Shown here in pieces: positions 17,036 through 25,541 of a stretch of DNA of 64,000 nucleotides. The position numbers and the translations under genes are program-made. Where the stretch lies: contig NZ_JOCX01000017.1 in the NCBI RefSeq assembly GCF_000717915.1, forward strand, positions 71,354 through 135,353, written 5' to 3'. The stretch is from Streptomyces sp. NRRL S-244. GTDB lineage: Bacteria > Actinomycetota > Actinomycetes > Streptomycetales > Streptomycetaceae. The notes below the pieces were generated by a model. That model ran no database searches, was not told the origin of the DNA, and worked only from the letters and a program-made list of their open reading frames with translations. The first letter of the stretch is position 1, and every line of letters starts with the position of its first letter.

Positions 17036-17230
17036 CTAGAGCTTGATTCCCGCGATGGTGTCCGCGAGGGAGTTGAGGAAGCGGTTGACGTCCGGTGCGA
17101 TGGAGCTGGACGCCAGGAAGAAGCCGAAGAGGACCGCGACGATCGCGGGGCCGGCCTTGATGTGGTTGCCGCGGATCAGCACCACCAGGATGACCGCCAA
17201 CAGAACCACCACTGACAGCGAAATGGCCAC
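17036..17230 (-). CDS. Small membrane protein, 64 residues
   Basis: Starts at GTG 17230 with AAGGTG upstream. The chain is two hydrophobic segments (SLSVVVLLAVILVVLI and AGPAIVAVLFGFFLA) joined by RGNHIK, with a short amphipathic tail. It resembles a conserved group of tiny Streptomyces membrane proteins found as single genes. Function unknown. Confidence 0.75.
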   Translation of the reverse strand: MAISLSVVVLLAVILVVLIRGNHIKAGPAIVAVLFGFFLASSSIAPDVNRFLNSLADTIAGIKL

Positions 17231-17406
17231 TACTGATCACACCTTCGGTCGTCCCCTGGTCGGCCTGGGGCACACGGCCACGCGCACCCCCACATGGACC
17301 ATCCTCCCACCAACGGGCCCCGGCTATCCGTCCCGTGGCGAATCGGCATCGGCGCTTTCCCGCCAACCGGCCATGCGCCGGGCATATTTCGGACCTGGGG
17401 CCCTGG

Positions 17407-17871
17407 TCATGGCGCGGTGAGACCGAGGAGGGAGCGGACATACGCGTACTTCGCGGACAGCCGTTCGCGAGTGGGGCCGTCCAGTACGGAGAGCCGCACG
17501 GGGTCCGCGTTGTGCGCCAGATCCGCCTCCTTGACCAGCAGGGCGCCCGGGGTGGCGAGGATCCGGGCCGCGTACTCCTCCACCGGCTCACCGGCGCGCT
17601 TCGTGACCGCCAGCACCATGTCCTTGACCGATCGGGGCAAGGCGGCGGAATCCAGCCACTCCCGGCTGAGCGCGTCGTCCTCGACGGCGTCGTGCAGCCA
17701 GGCCGCCGCCTGCTGCTCCGCGCTGCCGCCGCGGGCACGGACTCCCTCGGCGACGGCCGCGAGGTGCTCGGCATACGGCCGGCCGGCCTTGTCGGTCTGG
17801 CCCTCGTGCGCGGAGCGCGCCAGCGCCTCGACCTCCATCAGGGTCAGCGGTTGCTGCTGCCGTTGCGTCAT
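17407..17871 (-). CDS. HD-domain hydrolase, RelA/SpoT-HD (Mesh1-like) type
   Basis: 154 residues from the ATG at 17871. The motif order matches the metal-dependent HD domain of alarmone hydrolases: AHEGQTDKAGRPYAEH, WLHDAVEDD (His-Asp and Glu-Asp), VTKR, and VKEADLAHNAD in place of the usual VKLADRLHN. No synthetase or TGS domain is attached, so it would be a stand-alone hydrolase of (p)ppGpp or a related nucleotide; nucleotide specificity is inferred. Its ATG overlaps the stop of the PLP decarboxylase upstream (ATGA), so the two are translationally coupled. Stretch 17231-17406 holds no gene. Confidence 0.75.
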   Translation of the reverse strand: MTQRQQQPLTLMEVEALARSAHEGQTDKAGRPYAEHLAAVAEGVRARGGSAEQQAAAWLHDAVEDDALSREWLDSAALPRSVKDMVLAVTKRAGEPVEEYAARILATPGALLVKEADLAHNADPVRLSVLDGPTRERLSAKYAYVRSLLGLTAP

Positions 17872-19274
17872 ACCGTCCCCTTCGCCGCCGTACGGAGGGC
17901 CTGCGCGGCCCGGCGTACATCCGTCTGCGTCGTACGCCAGTTGGAGAACGCCGCGCGCAGGCCGGGGGTTCCCGCGTAGACGGTGGGGGTGACGAAGACC
18001 TCCTCCTGCGCCGCCTCGCGCAGGGCGGCGAGGCGGGCCGGGGTGGGGTCGTCGGCGAGGGTGAAGCAGACGACGTTCAGGCGGACCGGGGCGAGGAGGC
18101 GGAAGGCCGGGTCCTGCTCCAGCGCGGCGCCCAGCGCCCGGGCGCAGGCGATGTCGCGCTCGACGATCTCGCGGTGGCCTTCGCGGCCGTACGCGCGGAG
18201 GGTGAACCAGGCGGCGAGGGCGCGCAGCCGGTGCGAGTTCTCGGGGGTGAGGTGGACGAGGTCGGGGCGGGCGCCGAGGGGGCCGAGGTAGGCGGCGGCG
18301 TTCTGGAAGACGCGGGCCTGGAGGTCCTGGCGGCGGGTGAACTGGACGGCGCTGTCGTAGGGGACGTTCAGCCACTTGTGCAGGTCGACGCAGACGGAGT
18401 CGGAGGCGTCGAGGCCGTCGGTGAGGTGGGCGTGGTCCGGGGAGAGCGCGGCGAAGGCGCCGAAGGCGGCGTCCGTGTGGAGCCAGAACGCGTGGCGTTC
18501 GCGGAGGGCGGCGATGGCTCGGAGGTCGTCGAAGTCCACGGTGTTGACGGTGCCGGCGTTGGCGACGACGACGGCCGGGCCGGGGGTGTCGGCCAGGGCC
18601 CGGTCGAGGGCGGCGGGGTCGACGGCCTCGCGGCCGGGGAGGGTGGGGACGGGGACGAGGGAGCTGCGGCCGAGGCCGAGGACGGAGAGGGCCTTGGCGA
18701 TGGAGGAGTGCGGGGCTCCGGACAGGACGCGGACCGGGCCGAGCGCTGCCGCGCCGTCCTCGGAGGGGGAGACGCCGAGGCGTTCGCCGAGCCACTCGCG
18801 GGCGATGGCGAGGCCGGTGGTGTTGGACATGGTGGCGCCGCTGACGAAGGTTCCGGTGTGGGCGTCGGTGAGGCCGAAGAGGTCGCGGAGCCAGCTGACG
18901 GTTTCGCGTTCGAGGTCCTGGCCGGAGCCGTCCAGGGCGGAGTTGGAGTTCTGGTCGTGGACGGCGGTCAGCCAGTCGCCCGCGAGGGCGGCGGGGGTGG
19001 CGCCGCCGGTGACGAAGCCGAGGTAGCGGGGGCCGGCGGAGGCCGACAGCCGGGGCGCCCAGCGCTCCGCGAAGGCGGTGAGGGCGGATTCCGCCCCGGC
19101 GGCGTGCTCCGGCAGGGGCTCGGGGTCGCGTGGGGGCGTGACGGGCGTGACGGGCGTGACGGGCGGTACGACGGGACGGGCGTCCAGGGCTTCGAGGGCG
19201 TCGGCCGCGGTGCGGCGGGTGGCCTCCAGGAGCTCGGGGAGGCGGGCGAGGTCGGTGGCGAGCGTGCGGTCCAT
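17868..19274 (-). CDS. PLP-dependent group II decarboxylase
   Basis: 468 residues from the ATG at 19274. Fold type I decarboxylase of the aromatic-amino-acid/DOPA/glutamate group: LGFVTGGATPAALAGDWLTA, the SGATMSNTTGLAIAREWLG cofactor-binding region, HTDAAFGAF (Asp contacting the pyridine N) and DLHKWLNVPYDS, whose Lys carries PLP. It would release CO2 from an amino acid to give an amine; substrate not predictable. The N-terminus has a PVTPVTPVT repeat linker. It forms a two-gene operon with the HD hydrolase. Confidence 0.88.
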   Translation of the reverse strand: MDRTLATDLARLPELLEATRRTAADALEALDARPVVPPVTPVTPVTPPRDPEPLPEHAAGAESALTAFAERWAPRLSASAGPRYLGFVTGGATPAALAGDWLTAVHDQNSNSALDGSGQDLERETVSWLRDLFGLTDAHTGTFVSGATMSNTTGLAIAREWLGERLGVSPSEDGAAALGPVRVLSGAPHSSIAKALSVLGLGRSSLVPVPTLPGREAVDPAALDRALADTPGPAVVVANAGTVNTVDFDDLRAIAALRERHAFWLHTDAAFGAFAALSPDHAHLTDGLDASDSVCVDLHKWLNVPYDSAVQFTRRQDLQARVFQNAAAYLGPLGARPDLVHLTPENSHRLRALAAWFTLRAYGREGHREIVERDIACARALGAALEQDPAFRLLAPVRLNVVCFTLADDPTPARLAALREAAQEEVFVTPTVYAGTPGLRAAFSNWRTTQTDVRRAAQALRTAAKGTV

Positions 19275-19330
19275 GGGGGCACGGTAGGGACCCGCCGGGC
19301 CCGGCGGACCGGCCAATCGGGGGTGATTGG

Positions 19331-19480
19331 CCCGGGGCCCGGGAATCCGGGACCCGAGACCCGGTGCCTGAGGCTCGGGGCTCGGGGCCCGGGACCTGGG
19401 GCTCGGGGCGCGGGATCCGGGACCCGGGACCCGGTGCTCGGGGCTCGGGGCTCGGAACCCGGTGCCCGGGGCTCGGGATG
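19331..19480. repeat. GC-rich intergenic satellite, about two 70-bp units
   Basis: Two imperfect copies of a roughly 70-bp unit beginning with ATCCGGGACCC at 19345 and 19415, each built of shorter GGGCTCGGGG and CCCGGGAC words. It lies upstream of the decarboxylase gene and could fold strongly in single strands. No coding signal. Confidence 0.6.
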
Positions 19481-19523
19481 CCGTGGGCGCCGTGGGTGCC
19501 GCGCCGCCGCGCAAGCAAGCGGT

Positions 19524-19594
19524 CCCGGCCCGGCTGCGCCGGAGCTCCTGGGGCTCCGCCCCAGACCCAGTGCCTCAAACGCCGGCGGGGCTGG
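19524..19594. repeat. Streptomyces-type dispersed intergenic palindromic repeat
   Basis: Contains CCGGCTGCGCCGG, TGGGGCTCCGCCCCA and CTCAAACGCCGGCGGGGCTG, words seen together at many intergenic places in Streptomyces genomes. The palindromes can form two hairpins. Identification as a dispersed family is from general knowledge of these genomes. Confidence 0.6.
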
Positions 19595-19679
19595 AGTGAG
19601 GCGGCACCGGCCGGGAGTTGGCGCCTGCAAGGCGGTGTTGGCGCTGATGGGTGGGAGGTGGGCGGCGTAGGGTCGGGGG

Positions 19680-20279
19680 ATGACTCGGTGGGTGGTGGGG
19701 GTTGTTGTCGGGGTGGTTGTGGCAGGGGTGCTGGTGGGGTGCGATGTGCCGCCTGCGCCTGCTGCTGCGCCGGGGCCCAGTGGGGTGCGGTCCCCCGCAC
19801 CCTCAGTGGTCGCTTCCCCGCCCGCGGCGAAGGCGTCCGCGTGCCCCGAGGGTGGGGTACGGCTGCTCGAAGGGGCCGGGGACGCCGCCATGGGGCTGCG
19901 CGTCGCCGACATCCAGCTGGTGAACTGCGGGACGCAGCCCTACGTACTGGAGGGCTATCCGGAGATCCGGTTGCTGGACAAGAAGCGGGCCCCGGTCGAG
20001 GTGGCCGTCGTACACGGAGCGGACGGGATCACCGGCGCGCCGAGCGGCGTGGAGGGTGTCCCGCAGAAGGTGGAGCTCCAGCCCGGCCAGGCGGCCACCG
20101 TCGCCATGGTGTGGCGGAACCTGGTGACCGACTCGACGGTGCCCGCCGCCGAGGGGTGGGTGCTGGACGTGACCCCGCGGGCCGGTGCGCCCCGGGTGGA
20201 GCTGGAGCTCCGCCATTCCGTCGACCTCGGGAACACCGGGAAGCTCGGGATCAGCCCCTGGAAGGCGCCGGCCCGGTGA
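19680..20279 (+). CDS. DUF4232 lipoprotein
   Basis: 199 residues with a lipoprotein signal: hydrophobic WVVGVVVGVVVAGVLVGC, lipobox ending at the Cys of VLVGC (about residue 21), then a Pro/Ala-rich linker. The exported domain fits DUF4232: GAGDAAMGLRVADIQLVNCGTQPYVLEGYP, then EVQP-like KVELQPGQAATVAMVWRN. Such domains are Ig-like and surface exposed; function unknown. The TGA overlaps the GTG of the following P-loop gene (GTGA), so the pair is coupled, an unusual partnership for a surface lipoprotein. Confidence 0.85.
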   Translation: MTRWVVGVVVGVVVAGVLVGCDVPPAPAAAPGPSGVRSPAPSVVASPPAAKASACPEGGVRLLEGAGDAAMGLRVADIQLVNCGTQPYVLEGYPEIRLLDKKRAPVEVAVVHGADGITGAPSGVEGVPQKVELQPGQAATVAMVWRNLVTDSTVPAAEGWVLDVTPRAGAPRVELELRHSVDLGNTGKLGISPWKAPAR

Positions 20280-20896
20280 TCATCTGGATCAACGGGCCCT
20301 TCGGGGGCGGGAAGACGCAGACCGCGTACGAGCTGCACCGGCGGCTGCCCGGCAGCGTCGTGTGCGATCCGGAGCACGTCGGGTTCGGGCTGCACCGCAT
20401 GATGCCGCCGGCGCTGCGCGGGGACTTCCAGGACCTGCCGGCGTGGCGGCAGGGCGTGTTCGAGGTGCTGGACCTGGCCGCGGAACGGCATGCGGGGCCG
20501 GGGCCGGGGCCGGGGCCCGTCCTCGTGCCGATGACCGTCACGGAGCCGCGGTACTTCGCCGAGACGGTGGGGCGGCTGCGCGAAGCGGGGCACGACGTAC
20601 GGCACTTCGCGCTGCTGGCCGAGCGGACGACCGTACTGCGCCGGCTCAGCGAGCGCGGGCTCGGGCGCGGGCTGAAGCGGGAGAGCTTCGCGGTGGCCCG
20701 GCTCGACGGATGTCTGGAGGCACTGCGCGGACCGGAGTTCGCCCAGCACCTGGTCACCGACCATCTCACGGTGTCCCAGGTGGCGGGCCGGATCGCCGCC
20801 ATGACCGGACTGCGGGCCGCCCCGGACACCGACGGCCCGCTCCGCGCCAGGCTGCGGCGCGCGCTCGTCGGTGTCCGGCACATCCGGTTCGACTAG
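20276..20896 (+). CDS. P-loop NTPase / kinase-like protein
   Basis: 206 residues from the GTG at 20276. It opens directly with a phosphate-binding loop, IIWINGPFGGGKTQTAYEL (GPFGGGKT), and continues with a nucleotide-kinase-like fold: ERTTVLRRLSERG, a lid-like Arg-rich segment, and a C-terminal helix pair. It resembles small AAA/zeta-toxin or tunicamycin-resistance-like kinases that phosphorylate small molecules. A GPGPGPGP insert (about 78-85) comes from a GGGGCC run. Its stop shares CTAG with the stop of the converging permease gene. Substrate unknown. Confidence 0.75.
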   Translation: MIIWINGPFGGGKTQTAYELHRRLPGSVVCDPEHVGFGLHRMMPPALRGDFQDLPAWRQGVFEVLDLAAERHAGPGPGPGPVLVPMTVTEPRYFAETVGRLREAGHDVRHFALLAERTTVLRRLSERGLGRGLKRESFAVARLDGCLEALRGPEFAQHLVTDHLTVSQVAGRIAAMTGLRAAPDTDGPLRARLRRALVGVRHIRFD

Positions 20897-23262
20897 AGCG
20901 AGTACGCCCCCCGGCGGAGCGACCAGCGGGCCGGGAGGAGGGTGGCCGCCAGGCCCAGGGTCAGGGCCGCCGCCGCGAAGGAGGCGTACAGCACCGGCGG
21001 GATGTGCGGGGGCGCCCCCGTGACCGCCTTGGTCAGCGGGAACAGCGTGGCCAGGGCGATCGCGCTGCCCAGGGTGACGCCCGCCCCGCCGATCAGGAGG
21101 GCCTCCCAGCGGAGCATCCACAGCACCTGGCGCCGGGTCGAGCCGACCAGGCGCAGCATCCGCAGCTCGCGGCGGCGGTCGAGGACGGTCATCACCAGGG
21201 TGTTGGCGGCGGCGACGGCCGCGAAGCCGCCGAGGACGGCCGCCATGACGGTGTTGGCCCAGGCGTTGACCTCGCGGTCCGTGTTCTGGGCGGTGGTCCA
21301 CTCGGAGGTGGACAGCGCGGACCCCAGGCCCGCCGGGACCGGTCCGCGGATCAGCAGCTCGGTGGCGCGTCCGGCCGTGGTGTGGCCGGTCAGGTCGGCC
21401 GCCGGGAGGGTGACCTGGCCGAGGCCGAGGCCCCGGGTGTAGACGGCCACGATCTCGGGGTTCGCCGGGACCCCGTCGGGGAGGCGGAGTTCGACGCGGT
21501 CGCCGACGCCGAGGCGTGCGGACTCCGCGAGGCTGCGGTCCACGGCGACCGTCCCGGGGCGCAGCGCGGCGAGGCTGCCCTCCCGTACGCCCAGGTCCTC
21601 GACGGTGGTGACGTCGCCCGCGACGCCCTGTGCCGAGGTGGACTGGAGCCGCTGCTCGGGGCCCTTGCCGAACATCGCGAGGACGGAGGTGCGGGTGACC
21701 GCGACTCCCCCGCGCGCACCGCTCGGCGGGTCGGTGATCACGTGGTCGGCGAGCAGCCCGGCCTCCTGCTGCTGCCGGACGGCCCGTTCCTCGCTGGTGT
21801 GCAGGAAGACCAGGGTCGAGGAGAAGGCCATGGCGAGCACGATCGGGGTGATCGCGGAGGCGAGCCGGCGGGCGTGGGCCCGGGAGTTGGCGGCGGCGAG
21901 CGAGCCGGACGCCCCGCCGGCGCGCAGCGGGAGGCCGAGTACGGCGGCGCAGGCGCGGGCGATCAGCGGGCCGAGCAGGGCCACGGCGAGCATGAAGAGC
22001 ATGACCACGCCGAGCGCGGCGTTGGCGGCGTCCTCCCCGCCGGACGTGGCGGCCAGGCCCGCGCAGGCGATCCCGCCGGCCAGGGCGGCGATGCCCAGCG
22101 GCGTACGGATCCACCCCGGCCGGAGGCGTTCCACGGCGGCCGCGGCCAGCGCCTGGCCGGGCCGGATCCGGGCGGGCCGGCGGGCGGCGGCCCAGCCCGC
22201 GAGCAGCGCGGTGACGAGGCCGGTGCCGGCGGCCGAGACGAGCGGGATCCAGGAGACGGTGAGCTCGACCCCGCCCGGGATCGCGCCCTTGGCCTGGAGC
22301 TGCCCGAACCACCAGGCGGCGAGGCCGATGCCGGGTACGCAGCCCAGCACACCCGCGGCGGGCGCGACGAGCAGGGCTTCGGTGGCGACGGTGCGCCGGA
22401 TCTGCCGCGGGGTGGCTCCGACGGCGCGCAGCAGGGCGAACTCGCGGGAGCGCTGCCCGACGGAGAGCGCGACCGTACCGGCGGCGGTGAAAACGGCGAC
22501 GAGGGCGGCGATGCCGCCGAAGGAGCCGCCGAGGCCGACCAGCAGTTCCCTGGCGCCGGCGAGCCGCGGGTCCACGGCGCGGGCGGCGCCGGTCAGCACC
22601 TGGGCGCGGCCGTCGACGGCGGCGCGGACCCGGTCCGGGTCGGCGTCGAACAGGACGACGGCGTCGAGTGCGCCGGGGTGCCCGGACAGGGCGCGGGCCT
22701 CGGCGTCGGAGAACCAGACTCCGGTGCCTTCGGCCCGTCCCACGACCCGGAATTCCCGCTTCCCGACCGGGGTGTCGAGCGATACCCGGTCCCCTGCGAA
22801 CCCCGCGCCCGTACCCAGCACGACCTCCCCCGGAGCCCCCGGGGCCCGGCCGCCCGCGAGCGCCGCACCCGTGAAGGCGGACGCGCCCCAGCCCGAGGCC
22901 TCCACGGCAGGGCCCGCAGCGCCCCGTACGGGGAACACCACGTCGGGGACGGCCCGGCCGAGCGGGGCCAGGCGCTCCAGCAGGGCGGCATCGACCCTGG
23001 CCCGCTCCGGGACCCGTACCGCCTCCTCGTAGGCGCCTTCGCCGCTGCCCACCTGCCGGCGGATCTGCTGGTCGGCGGCCACGACGACGGGGGCCTGGGC
23101 GTACCGGGTCGGCGGGACGCTCGCCCGGGCTCCGCTCTCCAGCAGGATCCCGCAGGCGGAGACGATGGCGACGGTCATGAGCAGGGCGACGAAGGTGCCG
23201 GCGAAGGCGGCGGGCCGGAACCGCACCGCCGCCCGGGCCAGGCCGTTGGGACGGAGCAGCAT
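20893..23262 (-). CDS. ABC transporter permease, MacB/FtsX type
   Basis: 789-residue integral membrane protein from the ATG at 23262. Two FtsX-type permease halves: a leading membrane segment (AFAGTFVALLMTVAIVSACGIL), a large extracytoplasmic domain, then three membrane segments around residues 260-370 containing SREFALLRAVGATPRQIRRTV, and after a second exported region the matching RRELRMLRLVGSTRRQVLWML near 700. These coupling helices contact the ATPase. The start codon overlaps the ATPase stop (TGATG). The pair probably exports a lipid, peptide or lipoprotein rather than importing a nutrient. Confidence 0.9.
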   Translation of the reverse strand: MLLRPNGLARAAVRFRPAAFAGTFVALLMTVAIVSACGILLESGARASVPPTRYAQAPVVVAADQQIRRQVGSGEGAYEEAVRVPERARVDAALLERLAPLGRAVPDVVFPVRGAAGPAVEASGWGASAFTGAALAGGRAPGAPGEVVLGTGAGFAGDRVSLDTPVGKREFRVVGRAEGTGVWFSDAEARALSGHPGALDAVVLFDADPDRVRAAVDGRAQVLTGAARAVDPRLAGARELLVGLGGSFGGIAALVAVFTAAGTVALSVGQRSREFALLRAVGATPRQIRRTVATEALLVAPAAGVLGCVPGIGLAAWWFGQLQAKGAIPGGVELTVSWIPLVSAAGTGLVTALLAGWAAARRPARIRPGQALAAAAVERLRPGWIRTPLGIAALAGGIACAGLAATSGGEDAANAALGVVMLFMLAVALLGPLIARACAAVLGLPLRAGGASGSLAAANSRAHARRLASAITPIVLAMAFSSTLVFLHTSEERAVRQQQEAGLLADHVITDPPSGARGGVAVTRTSVLAMFGKGPEQRLQSTSAQGVAGDVTTVEDLGVREGSLAALRPGTVAVDRSLAESARLGVGDRVELRLPDGVPANPEIVAVYTRGLGLGQVTLPAADLTGHTTAGRATELLIRGPVPAGLGSALSTSEWTTAQNTDREVNAWANTVMAAVLGGFAAVAAANTLVMTVLDRRRELRMLRLVGSTRRQVLWMLRWEALLIGGAGVTLGSAIALATLFPLTKAVTGAPPHIPPVLYASFAAAALTLGLAATLLPARWSLRRGAYSL

Positions 23263-24164
23263 CAGGCGGCCGCTCCCACGTACGCGGGGCCGGGCCCGGG
23301 GGCAGGGGCGGTGAGGGCGGTCATCCGGGCGGCGATGGTCGCGGCGGAGCTCTGCGGGAGCCGGTCGGCGATCAGGCCGTCGGCGAGGAAGAGCACCTGG
23401 TCGGCGGCGGCCGCGGCGGCCGGGTCGTGGGTGACCATGACGATGGTGGCGCCGAGGGAGTCCACGGCGGAGCGGAGCAGTCCGAGGACCTCGGCGGCGG
23501 TGGTGGTGTCGAGGGCTCCGGTGGGTTCGTCGGCGAAGACGACGTCGGGCCGGGTGACCAGGGCCCGCGCGATGGCGACGCGCTGCTGCTGGCCGCCGGA
23601 GAGCTCGGCGGGGCGGCGGCCGCCCTTGCCTTCGAGGCCGACGCGGGCGAGCAGGTCGGCGGCCCGGTCCCGGCCCTCCCGCGAGGATCCGCCGCCGGCG
23701 AGCCGCATCGGGAGCAGCACGTTCTGCTCCACGGTGAGGGAGGGCAGCAGGTTGAAGGCCTGGAAGACGAAGCCGAGGCGGCTGCGGCGCAGTTCGGTGA
23801 GCTCGTTCTCGTTCATGCCGGTGATCTCGGTGCCGCCGAGGCGGACGGAGCCCGCGGTGGGGACGTCCAGCCCGGCCGCGCACTGGAGGAAGGTGGACTT
23901 GCCGGAGCCGGAGGGCCCCATCACGGCGGTGAAGCTGCCGCGCGGCAGGCCGAGGTCGATCCCGCGCAGCGCGTGCACGGTGGCGGCCCCCCGCCCGTAC
24001 TCGCGCCGTACGCCGCGCAGCTCGACGGCGGCCGTGCTGTCGTACCCGGCCTGCCCGGTGCCGTCGTACCCGGCCTGCCCCGTGCTGCCGTACGCCGCCC
24101 GCCCGGTGCCCTCGTACGCCGCCTGCGCGCTCCCGCGCTGCCGCCTGCTCCGCCGGAGCCCCAT
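23262..24164 (-). CDS. ABC transporter ATP-binding protein, MacB/LolD type
   Basis: 300 residues. ATPase signatures: Walker A GPSGSGKST, Q-loop VFQAFNLLPSLTVEQNV, signature LSGGQQQRVAIARAL, Walker B VVFADEPTGALD and the switch His in VMVTHDP. The first 40 residues are unusual: an Ala/Gly/Tyr-rich octapeptide repeated four times (AQAAYEGT, GRAAYGST, GQAGYDGT, GQAGYDST), encoded by a 24-bp DNA repeat. A start downstream of the repeat is possible, because the conserved domain begins near VELRGVRREYG, but no better start codon is obvious. It forms an operon with the downstream permease. Confidence 0.92.
   Translation of the reverse strand: MGLRRSRRQRGSAQAAYEGTGRAAYGSTGQAGYDGTGQAGYDSTAAVELRGVRREYGRGAATVHALRGIDLGLPRGSFTAVMGPSGSGKSTFLQCAAGLDVPTAGSVRLGGTEITGMNENELTELRRSRLGFVFQAFNLLPSLTVEQNVLLPMRLAGGGSSREGRDRAADLLARVGLEGKGGRRPAELSGGQQQRVAIARALVTRPDVVFADEPTGALDTTTAAEVLGLLRSAVDSLGATIVMVTHDPAAAAAADQVLFLADGLIADRLPQSSAATIAARMTALTAPAPGPGPAYVGAAA
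24039..24134. repeat. Four tandem copies of a 24-bp unit
   Basis: Units at 24039, 24063, 24087 and 24111, each with the core CGTAC(C/G)C(C/G)GCC; divergence rises towards the gene start. In frame with the ABC ATPase, so copy-number change would not break the gene. Confidence 0.75.
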
Positions 24165-24281
24165 GGTGTGCCGCCTTCCGTACCCGTCGGTGATCGTGGT
24201 CTCGACGCTACGGACGGGGGTAGGGGTACGGACATGGCGGAGCCAGGCGGATCGTTGGTGGGGAAAACCCCCGTACGGAGG

Positions 24282-25409
24282 TCAGGGCGAGCGGCGGATG
24301 AGCAGCAGGGCGCGGTCGTCGTTGACGTCCTTGGCGACCTTTTCGATCAGGTGCCAGGCCGCGCCCTCCCACCCGGCGGCGACGTAGCGGTCGGCCTCGC
24401 CGGTGAGGCGGTCGATGCCCTCGCTGATGTCGCGGTCGGCGGTCTCGACCAGCCCGTCCGTGAAGAGCATGAGGACGTCGCCGCGGCGGAGGTTGCCACG
24501 GGCGGGTTCGAACTCGGCGCCGTCGTACACGCCGAGCAGCGGGCCCTCGCCGGACCGCTCCTCCCAGCGGCCGGTGCCCGCGGAGAGCTGGAGGGCGGGC
24601 AGGTGGCCGGCGGAGAGGAGCTCGTAGTCGCCGGTCTCCAGGTCGAGGACGAGGTGGATGGAGGTGGCGAAGCCCTCGTCCCAGTCCTGGCGGAGCAGGT
24701 AGCCGTTGGCGGCGGGCAGGAAGCCGTGCGGGGGCAGGGCGCCGAGCAGGCCGCCGAACGCGCCGGACAGCAGCAGGGCGCGGGAGCCGGCCTCCATGCC
24801 CTTGCCGGAGACGTCGGTCAGGACGATCTCCAGGGTCCGGCCGCCGTTCGTACGGGCGGCGACGACGAAGTCGCCCGAGAAGGACTGGCCGCCGGCCGGG
24901 CGCAGGGCCATCTCGCGGTGCCAGCCGCGCGGCAGGGCGGGCAGCTTGCTCTGGACCCGGATGCGTTCACGCAGGTCGAAGAGCATGGTGCCGCCGCGCC
25001 GCCAGGGCACGCCGACGCGGCTGCGGAACTGCGCGATGACCAGTCCGAAGAATCCGCAGGCGGCCACGACCAGGACCGTGCCGGGGGTGACCCGGGCGGG
25101 GCCCTGGGTGTACGGCCCGAGGACCAGCGCCTCCACGATGAGGGCGGCGGCGGAGGCCGCGTACAGCGCGAGCAGGCTCGCGGGGCGCAGCAGCAGGCCG
25201 CCCGCGACGATCGGCAGGACGAGGGCGGAGGGCGAGAACCAGACGGGCAGCATGAGCGTGCCGCAGGCGATGGCGGGGACGGTCAGGAGCAGCCCGGCGA
25301 AGGCGAGCCAGTCGGAGGCGTCGCCGCGGAAGTAGTCGACGGCGGATTTGCGCAGGGCGGTGCGGGCCCGGTGCGACAGCATGCGCGTCCGGGCCATGAG
25401 CGTCTCCAT
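24282..25409 (-). CDS. SpoIIE-type PP2C serine phosphatase, membrane-bound
   Basis: 375 residues from the ATG at 25409, which has GGAG 6 nt upstream; an ATG at 25424 would add five residues. The N-terminal third has about four membrane segments (WLAFAGLLLTVPAIACGTL, FSPSALVLPIVAGGLLL, ALYAASAAALIVEALVL, PGTVLVVAACGFFGLVIA). The C-terminal domain is a SpoIIE/PP2C phosphatase: GGQSFSGDFVVAA, VLTDVSGKGMEAG, DLETGDYELLSAGHLPAL and LMLFTDGLVETADR, with the metal-binding Asp residues in place. Streptomyces has many such phosphatases, mostly acting on anti-anti-sigma factors. No sensor or anti-sigma partner is adjacent. Confidence 0.9.
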   Translation of the reverse strand: METLMARTRMLSHRARTALRKSAVDYFRGDASDWLAFAGLLLTVPAIACGTLMLPVWFSPSALVLPIVAGGLLLRPASLLALYAASAAALIVEALVLGPYTQGPARVTPGTVLVVAACGFFGLVIAQFRSRVGVPWRRGGTMLFDLRERIRVQSKLPALPRGWHREMALRPAGGQSFSGDFVVAARTNGGRTLEIVLTDVSGKGMEAGSRALLLSGAFGGLLGALPPHGFLPAANGYLLRQDWDEGFATSIHLVLDLETGDYELLSAGHLPALQLSAGTGRWEERSGEGPLLGVYDGAEFEPARGNLRRGDVLMLFTDGLVETADRDISEGIDRLTGEADRYVAAGWEGAAWHLIEKVAKDVNDDRALLLIRRSP

Positions 25410-25541
25410 GCGTGCTCCGGCCATTGCTTCGGGACCCTATCCATCCTGGCTGTGCGCGCGCAGGGGGACCCCCGGACCTGAGCCCCGTCGGCAACCGAAA
25501 AGGCTTCGACTGGGACGGAATGCCCTGATAGGGATGGCCGT

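Noticed and set aside
20185..24387. Open frame of about 1400 codons on the plus strand
   Set aside because: It lies opposite the ABC permease and ATPase genes, which have clear motifs. Its composition (Gly/Arg/Asp/Ala without hydrophobic pattern) is that of an antisense shadow in high-GC DNA.
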